Of a stretch of 64,000 nt of DNA, positions 56,126 to 64,000 are shown one piece after another (within the stretch, counting starts at the first letter, position 1; every line of letters begins with the position of its first letter). The stretch is from Lepidodermella squamata (lineage: Eukaryota > Gastrotricha), in assembly GCA_047495785.1 (NCBI GenBank), contig JBLDXI010000002.1, forward strand, positions 2,170,001-2,234,000. The letters run 5' to 3'. Under the pieces are notes generated by a model. It was not told the origin of the DNA. It ran no database searches and saw only the letters and a program-made list of their open reading frames with translations. A program made the translations under genes and the position numbers.

Positions 56126-59100
56126 ATGGGTCAACTCTTCAGGAGCGAGGAGATGGCACTATGCGAGCTGTTTATTCAATCTGAAGCCGCATACGCTTGC
56201 ATTTCCGAACTTGGCGAACTTGGTCTTGTTCAGTTCCGTGACATGAATGAGCACATCTCCGCTTTTCAACGCAAATTCGTTAACGAGATTCGCCGATGCG
56301 ACGAAATGGAGCGAAAACTACGCTTTCTTGAAAAAGAAATTGTGAAAGACAACATTCCGATCTTCGACGCCGGCGATAATCCTCCAGCTCCTGCCCCGAA
56401 AGAGTTAATCGATCTGGAGGCTAACTTGGAGAAGTTGGAAGCAGAGCTGAAAGAGGTCAACGTTAACACTGAAGCCTTAAAGCGCAATTATTTGGAGTTG
56501 ACTGAGTTGAAGCATGTTTTACGCCAAACTCAGCACTTCTTCGACGAGGTAAGTGCTTAATATAAGACGCCGGTAGAAAGGAGTACTGATAGATCGGAAA
56601 TCTCACATGCTTCATGAAAAAATTCGACTGAAATTGACTTTAGGCCATGGGCGGAGAAGGCGGTGCCGGAGGCACTGAGTCCGATCGCCTTGGATTACTC
56701 GGCGATGAACTCAATGCTGCCAACGTTGGAGCAGGAGGTGTTCCCACTCCCGCACGTTTGGGGTACGATGAATTCTCTGATAGCAGAAATCTTTGTCTGT
56801 GCCTAGTTTTTGTCACGCCTTTTAGTTTCCTAATTTTTGTGAATGTTTTGCGCTTTACTTTCTGCTATGCACTTATAATGGGAGGCCCGAGTAGTGAGTA
56901 TAGGAATAGAGTTTTACGGGTTGGGTTCGATTGTTAATATTCACCTGATCGTTAATGATTGATGATAGCTGGACCATGGTGGCGAAGATTGGTCTGTTCA
57001 ACATGCGGCTGACCAACCGATTATGGCTGAAGCTAGTTCTGGTGCTGGAAATTTAAATTTGGCTACCCTCAGGTTTGTATCTACTGTTGCAGGTTTTACC
57101 AGGGTTATAGGCGGCATATACTACTAACACCAATAATAAGTAACTTAAACCTATAAGTTGTCTGTGTAAATGTTGCTTGCTTGTTTTGCTGAGCTTGAGA
57201 CGATGTTCTAATTGATGCTTTTTACAGCTTTATTGCCGGAGTTTGCTTGCGTGAACGAGTTCCGACCTTCGAACGTATGCTCTGGCGCGTCTGCCGTGGT
57301 AATGTCTACATTCGCCACTCCGTTATTGAAACACCGTTGGAAGATCCATCGACCGTGAGTATTGTTGTTATAGCCTTGTTCTGAATTACACTTGGCTCTT
57401 TATTTTTCAGGGAAATCAAGTTTACAAGAACGTGTTCATCGTTTTCTTCCAAGGTGAACAACTGAAGGCACGCGTGAAGAAGATTTGCGAGGCGTATGTT
57501 TTAACAATAATTCCGACCTGAAATGTATACAATTTTCTAAATTTAGGTTCCACGCCACTGTCTATCCCTGCCCGGAAAGCCGAGATGAGCGTCGCCAAAT
57601 GATGACAGGAATCGTCACTCGCATTGAAGATTTGACGACTGTTTTAGGCCAGACGCAGGAGCATCGCCAACGCGTCTTGGTTGCTACCGCCGGCCAGCTT
57701 AAAGTCTGGTTTGTAAAAGTCGGCAAGGTCAAGGCTATCTACCATACGATGAACATGTTGAACTTGGACGTTACGAAAAAGTGTTTGATTGCCGAATGTT
57801 GGTGCCCGATTTCGGAAATTGACCGTATTCATTACGCGCTGAGACGAGGCACTGAAGCTAGTGGCAGCTCTGTTCCGTCGATTTTGAACCGAGTTACCGA
57901 TAAACATTTGAACCCGCCGACCTTCTACCGCACGAACAAATTCACGAAAGGTTTCCAGTCGATTGTCGACTCATATGGCGTGGCCACCTACCGCGAGGTC
58001 AACCCCGCCCCGTACACGTGTATCACCTTTCCGTTTCTGTTCGCCGTAATGTTCGGCGATGCCGGCCATGCCCTGATCATGTTGGCTTTTGCCCTGTTTG
58101 TCGTGATCCGCGAGAAGAGCCTGCGTTTATTCGCCGCGAAGAACGAGACCTTTGCTATATTTTTCGGAGGCCGATACGTTATTTTACTGATGTCGATATT
58201 CTCGCTGTACACCGGGTTCGTCTACAACGATTTCTTCAGTAAATCGTTCAAAATTCTGCCATCGTCTTGGTACGTTAACCCTGACTTGATCATGCGAAAC
58301 GCCCAGCATAAGGAGGCTACAATGATGCTTGAGCCGCAAAATACGACAAATTTCGTCGGGGACCCGTACCCTATCGGCCTAGACCCAGTCTGGGCGTTGA
58401 CTGAGAACAACATTTTATTCACTGATTCGATGAAGATGAAAATGTCCGTTATTCTCGGAGTTTGTCAGATGATGTTCGGTATTATCCTGTCCGTTTGCAA
58501 CCACTTCTACTTCGGAAATCGTCTCGACATAATTTGCGCCTTTATCCCGCAGTTACTGTTCATTTCTTGCATCTTCCTGTACATGGACGTTCTCATCGTT
58601 TGGAAATGGATCGCAATCACGCCGGAAAACAGCAGTTGCGCGCCTAGTATTCTCATCGGGGTCATCAACATGTTTTTGATGATGTACCCGGACAAACCTG
58701 GCTGCCATGAGGTGTTTTTCAACTCGATGCGCGGTATTCAAACGTTTTTCGTCATCACTGCCCTCCTTTCGGCCCTTTGGATGTTGCTCGCCAAGCCGGT
58801 TATTCTTTGGCGCCGCAGCAAATTGCCGTCCGCAGTTGCTAGTAGCCATTGGTTATCAAGCGGGGGTGCAGGTCACGGTGCTAATACGGCTCAAAATAAC
58901 GATTTGAACGAAAGCGAGTCGGCGCCAATTGCCGGCCAGGCCGCGGAAATGGGCTCTACTGAAGACCACTCGGCTGCTCATGGAGGTGGTGGCCAGGAAG
59001 AACATGTATGTAAAAAATCCACCTTAATAATATTTTAATTATTTTTTTTCGTGAATTTTAGGGGGATACGGTTGAGCTGTTCATCCACCAGGCGATCCAT

Positions 59101-59454
59101 ACGATTGAGTTCTGCCTCGGCCTCATCAGCCACACTGCCTCGTACCTGCGTTTGTGGGCGCTGAGCCTTGCGCACAAGCAACTGGCGGACGTATTGTGGG
59201 CTAACATCCTGGGGATGTTGGGATTCCAGTGGCTGGCGAGAAATCCGATGTTCGGAGGTATTGCTCTTTTCGTCCTGTTTGCAATCTGGGCTGCCCTGAC
59301 CGTTTCGATCCTGGTCCTGATGGAGGGTCTGTCGGCTTTCCTTCACGCCCTTCGTCTGCACTGGATCGAATTCCAGTCGAAATTCTACACGGGACAGGGC
59401 TACGCATTCCAGCCGTTTTCATTCGCCGAATTCGCCTCAGTTCCTAAGGACTGA
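56126..59454 (+). CDS. ATP6V0A: V-type proton ATPase 116 kDa subunit a
   Basis: Membrane subunit of the V0 sector; forms the proton half-channels with the c-ring. Exons: 56126-56548, 56644-~56739 (end uncertain), 56969-57072, 57228-57354, 57411-57493, 57547-59005, 59062-59454; about 890 residues (usual ~840). The N-terminal cytosolic arm starts [20 protein letters not shown]; then [14 protein letters not shown], the NPAPYT...[14 protein letters not shown] start of the membrane domain, and [15 protein letters not shown], which includes the essential channel Arg. The ending [20 protein letters not shown] is typical. Exon 2 encodes an unusual Gly-rich insert ([12 protein letters not shown]) and a Gly/His-rich loop precedes the last exon; both lengthen the protein. 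The exon 2 donor may be GGT|GTT or another nearby, since the obvious GTACGA site breaks the frame. Isoform number not assignable. Confidence 0.93.
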
Positions 59455-60038
59455 TCTAATTTCAGCAAAAAATTGCATATTGAATGTATCAATTAGATTG
59501 GAATTTGGTGTGAATCTAACCCGTCAATGTTTGTGATCGCTTTATATTTTTAATCTCAGAAAATGATATACATACCCCACCACCGCTTTTCCTCACCGTA
59601 CCAAAGACCTGATGTTTACCTACTATGTTGCAATCCCATTTTTGTGAAATCTCCATCTCGTCGCATTCGAAAGTTAACACGCTACAACAAAATATTATTA
59701 TGGATCTGGAAGTCATTCTTTTTTAATTGGAAAGTGCAATTTTATGCTTCACGACTGTTCTTCTATGGGTGTCTTGCGAATCTTTCTGTCTTAGCCGGAT
59801 AATTTGATGATAAATTAAAGATATTGTGATTATTATATGAACTATTATTATTATTATTAAGGTGGATTTTGCTGTTGTAGCCCACGCTTTGATTTGGAGT
59901 AAGTAAAATGTTTGTCTAAAAAATGGCGTTCTTTTTTTCGAGTCGTCAAGATGGCGCATGACACGCGCCTATTTCAGCACGTGCCTGAGGTGTTTCGTGA
60001 AAAATGTTGAGAAGAAAAACGTTTTTCGCAGCCGGAAT
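59455..60038. other. Intergenic
   Basis: V-ATPase 3' UTR and the upstream region of the next gene. Holds a TTA-rich tract followed by TTAAGGTGG at 59857. No gene supported. Confidence 0.5.
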
Positions 60039-63000
60039 ATGAGAGAACTAGTTTATTTTGTGCTAATTTATTCGATTCAATGGGTCATTGCTGTTGACTT
60101 CAGCAGTGTATGCCTTGAAAATTCGTCACGCAGAAACCAGAAGGATCACTACCCGAACCCCAATGATTGCCGCTCTTTCATCCAGGTTCGAGTGGGGAAT
60201 TCGCTATTTAATTGTTCAAATTATTTACTCCAATTCAGTGCTCGTTTTCTGATGACGGCCCGGTCTTGGGTTATTTAAGACCCTGTTCAAGCGGGACGTA
60301 CTGGAGTGTAGAAACGACCTCGTGCTCCGAGGAAGACCCAGACGAGCCTTGCTCGCCTCACCCGTGTAGCATCGAGCCCGGACTCACCACCAAACGCTTC
60401 CTCCAGCCTGGAAAGCCTTGTAACTCGTACCAGTTATGCGACACCCGGAAGCAAGTTTGCTGTCAATCCTCGCATCGCTTCAATCCTCAAACTGGTGAGT
60501 GTCAGCCAGATGAAACTTGTAGTGACAAGTGCCAAGAACTGGCCGAAAGCATTCAGCTCAACCGGACCCACTGTATTGACGCATATGGGACGCTTATTCG
60601 AAGTTCGGACGGCGCTGATCGATACCAGTTGGGCGAGGAGAAGCTAGACTGCGCCGAGGGAACCTTTTTCAACATGTCTACCTGCAGCTGTAGTGGGGTT
60701 AAAACTGCGCCACTCAGCAAAAATCTCAACGGCAACAATCAATGTCTGTTATGGCTGCCCTTCGATTCCGATACTCAGGATCAGTCGGTTCAAAAATTTT
60801 CCACTTATTTGTACGATGGAGCGAGTTTTGATGGCTCGTCGTCGGTTTCTTCACCCGGAGGTTCACTCCTAGTCGCCCGGGCGAAATCTAGGCTGGAGAT
60901 CCCTGGTCTAAAATCAGCTGATATTGGCTATTCAAAACCGCTTCAACAAGCTACCTGGTGTTTTAGTTTTAGGTAGAAAAATTATGAAAATTTATTTTCG
61001 TAATTTTTGTTTTGGCTGTGAAGGTGTAACACAGGCTCCAAATGCAGCGGCGCAATTTTGACGAATAATGCTGACGAAACGCTATCAAGTTACAGCTATC
61101 CCAGACGGAAATTTAAGACCAAAATCTCGGCTTAATGTTTCGGCTGTTTATTTGATACCCCCAAACTGTCCAAAAATTTTACTCGAAAATTGTGGCCAAA
61201 TGGTCGAACGTTAAATTTGGGCCAATTTTTCGCCAAAAGTATTTCTGAAATTGTCATATTTCGGTGTAATCGATAGGTGAAAATTTCGGCGAAACTGCTA
61301 TCCGAGTTAATAGATGGGCCAAATATATCATGCATTAGTTCCGATTCTTATATGCTGGGGTATTTACTCCATCGGCCGGCTTCGTGTTCCTCTGTTCTTT
61401 TAGTCATCTCAGATCCCATCAGCTTCTCAATTATATCGTATTTTCAATTTTAATTTGATTATAAATTTTTCATTTTAACATCACTATATAATTGCCTGCT
61501 TGGGAATGAACGCAGGTCATGTCGAACTTGGCACTTATTTTTTCCGAAGCGCCGAAAAGATACTGTCAATATTTCCATAGGCTTTGAGGTTTATATAGGA
61601 AAAAATAACTCTCACTTTTGAGACCGAAAAAAATCAAATGAGAACTCTACTGGAGAAATTTGCCATTCCAATCTCTGCTGTGACGTGTGTGACGCAACAC
61701 AGCTTTGAGTTGCACAACAATCGCGCGGAATGAGGGCATGTCTCATTACGACTTTTTTCACTCTCATTTTAGATTGATTTGATTGCGATTCTGAATTGGG
61801 TTCTTCGCAAGAATAAGCCTGACCCTAAATTCAAGGGCAATTTCATCCGATCTTAAAATTGATAAAACGCGAAGCTTTCCCGCTAGAGCGGAGATTTTTT
61901 ACTATTCCTTTCGGGGCTGAAATCGAACGGAAATTGATGGTCATGCACCCATGAATCGAATCGAAATCATTTAGTTTAACTTGGTTAATTTTATACCGTA
62001 GAAAAACAGATGAGCTATAAATTCTTGCTGCTGTGTCGCGAAAGTGAGGAAAGTAAGTCAATCCCTAATCCCTCGAAAAGAAGTGTTTCACAGCCTTAAT
62101 AAATATTGAAACGTCTGCTGCCGGCTATATGTAAGCCATATAATTCTTAATATTAAATTCCAATCAATGCCCAAAATGTCAGCGAACTGTGGAGAAATAG
62201 CTACGGTCGACAATTCGACAGTTAATTACAACGAAAATCAGTTCGCCTAAACTTACTCGCTCAAATAATCGAAAAATAGTTTTCAGCATAAGATTTCGTT
62301 AAGCTTTTTGTCCAACAGGTAAAAACTCAATTTTTGCTGAAAATCGTCAATGAAACCATGGTAGAAATTCTTAAAAGTGAAGTTGCCAAAAATTAACGCT
62401 ACATTTGAAGAATTTTATGGGGGAAATCTTACACCGAAAAATTTGGCCGAAGATTTGGTCCTAACGCCCTCTTGGCCACACGAATTTCCGTCTGGGATGT
62501 TGCAGCCGTAAATGAGACGGATTTCTTGAATTTGGTCCCTGTTAGTGGCTCAGATATTGGCTCCGTTTCAATGCAAAATGTTTCATCGAGTGGAAAATGG
62601 ACTCAGATTTGTAGCGTTTATGACGGCAGAAAGATTCAAATCTTCCTAAATGGGGTTGAGTTTTTTAATCAATAATTAATTCCCTGAACTCAAAGATCTT
62701 TTTAGACTTTAGCAAAGGCGATCTCGGCTTCGGGTGATTTGCAAATCGGCACCGGAGCATACGTCCTTGGGCATGATCCTATTTACGGCGGCTTCAACGG
62801 CTCGATTGACAACGTTTTGATTTGCAATCACGCCCTCGGCCAAATCGAAATAACTGCCGTCGCTAATGGCGACCGAGAATCCATGACAAAAATGGGCCTT
62901 ATACCACAAGCTTCAACGGTTTCGCCCGACTCCACCGGCATTTCATTGAGACGACAATCAGGATACGTGTCCGATTCGATTACTGACCCGATTGGCAATC

Positions 63001-63959
63001 TGATCAAACAGATCAGGCTGGAAATCAACTTTGCTGAGCTGAAGGATCTCATTTTTCACAACAAGTAAAATTGTTAAGGAGGATTTATTTTCACAAATTT
63101 TCGTTTCAATTCAGAATTTGCTGGAAAGCATTTGGGTTCCGAGGCTTGGGTCGGTCACCTACAACGTGTGGAGCTGGTAGCGAGTTTGACAAAATTACCG
63201 GGTTATGTTACCCAATTTGCTCCGAGGGTTCAAAGGGTAACGGACCCATGGTGAGAATTTTTAATTAAAATCTTCTTGAATTTACAAAATTTGCGACAGT
63301 GCTTTGAAGATTGCCGTTCGGGCTTTGTCGACCATGACGAATTTTGCTCTCGCGATTTTCTGATAGAAATGGCGAATAACACTGCCTGCCCTTGGGACGA
63401 TATCTGTGGCTTGGAAGAGGCAAATAAAGGCTGTTCATTTTGTCCTCCCACCAGCAACAATGTCACATTCACTCGAGAAGGTTGTTTTTGCTACCAGGCG
63501 GCTCATAGCTACGCAAAAACTCAAATCAGCCGCGGCTCTGGGGAACAGCCGAAATGCAGCCAGGATGAAGAATCTGACGCTGGGTTGTGTTATTCAAAGT
63601 GCCCCAAAGGTTACTTCGGGGTTGGACCTGTTTGTTGGGCAAAGGCCTATCGAAATCTCGGCTCTTTCGGCTGTTCGGACAATGGCTGCCAAAATTTCGT
63701 AAAAGAACTTGGCTCAGCGGTAACAAACGCAATAGCTGCTGCTGTAGAACGCGGCTCGAAACTAAATAAAGCTGTTGCGCTCATTCGAAATGCTATCGAG
63801 TTCGAAACCGATGAATATATTTCGTCATGCGATTCGCCGTATCTTTGGCCAGAAGATTGGCCGCATTCAGAAGAGCCTAACAACACGACAGACAATGAAA
63901 AATCAGCAACGCCGGTTGCTGAACAAAGGCTGCGAGCTAGCCCAATCGGTAAAAATTGA
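60039..63959 (+). CDS. Secreted chitin-binding, LamG-like, Cys-rich protein
   Basis: Exons I can join: 60039-60185, 60239-60972, then (after an unresolved part) one ending at 62654, 62706-63064, 63115-63250 and 63300-63959. A signal peptide (LVYFVLIYSIQWVIA) leads to a CBM14 (peritrophin-A) chitin-binding domain, HYPNPNDCRSFIQC...GTYW; more Cys-rich modules follow. A LamG/concanavalin-like fold starts at CLLWLPFDSD and ends with YGGFNGSIDNVLICNHAL. The C-terminal third is Cys-rich, with three CxxxC...G..GP(M/V)C units such as CPKGYFGVGPVCW, and a helical tail. An exon near 61029-61090 (CNTGSKCSGAILTNN) probably belongs to the LamG fold, but its donor does not fit the next exon's phase, so the middle is uncertain. 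Likely extracellular matrix or cuticle. Confidence 0.72.
61091..62410. other. Long intron-like stretch inside the chitin-binding gene
   Basis: About 1.3 kb with stop codons in all frames and no domain. It interrupts the LamG-coding exons and is about 20 times longer than the other introns of this gene, so a transposon insertion or a decayed exon could be hidden here. Confidence 0.4.
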
Positions 63960-64000
63960 ACTAGAGAATAATGTTGGTTCATTTTTCCATGTAATACTGA

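Noticed and set aside
1-64000. CRISPR arrays, bacterial-type operons or rRNA genes
   Set aside because: None seen; repeats are transposon-like and genes contain spliceosomal introns.

Overview
This is nuclear DNA from an animal. The genes have short introns (typically 50-60 bases, GT...AG), the standard code, and orthologues of animal-specific proteins: MERIT40/BABAM1, the augmin subunit HAUS8, NEK1, a Polo-box protein of the PLK4 type, a CENP-A-type centromeric histone and an MTUS-like microtubule protein. The phylum cannot be fixed from this window. Compact genes, chitin-binding domains, retention of augmin and MERIT40, and 3' splice sites sitting just upstream of many start codons suggest a small-genome invertebrate that may use spliced-leader trans-splicing.

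Layout. 1-8.9 kb is a graveyard of mobile elements with no host gene: the edge of a C2H2 zinc-finger retroelement protein, a broken Gag-like gene with a zinc knuckle, a broken LINE reverse transcriptase, a fold-back element and a 184-bp element with an 8-bp target duplication. 9.1-11.4 kb (+) holds ALG5 and the TIM14/DNAJC19 subunit of the mitochondrial import motor. 12.1-19.0 kb (-) holds a stand-alone PLK4-type cryptic Polo-box protein, an unrecognised four-span membrane protein and NEK1. 20.8-22.1 kb (+) holds BABAM1 and NDUFC2, about 100 bp apart. 22.7-27.6 kb (-) holds a mucin-like secreted protein and a Sushi-plus-ankyrin protein. 28.6-34.3 kb (-) is an MTUS-like coiled-coil gene with two alternative beginnings, followed by about 6.6 kb without a recognisable gene.

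From 41 kb there is a copied fragment of the TAF7 3' end, then the histone variants CenH3 and H2A.Z (both -), a LINE fragment, HAUS8 (+) facing a second NEK kinase with an NHL-like tail (-), then a minus-strand series ZFAND2 -> TAF7 -> an unrecognised helical protein, spaced like an operon. The window ends (+) with the V-ATPase a subunit and a chitin-binding/LamG/Cys-rich secreted protein.

The gene content is rich in mitosis, centrosome and cilium functions (PLK4-type Polo box, NEK1, MTUS-like, CenH3, H2A.Z, HAUS8, second NEK), with a second set of housekeeping organelle genes. Exon joins were worked out by hand from reading frame, splice consensus and family similarity; no database was searched. 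The most interesting signals are the kinase-less PLK4-type protein, the Sushi-ankyrin secreted protein, the operon-like clusters with splice acceptors next to start codons, and a dispersed TTAAGGYGG motif that occurs far more often than expected.
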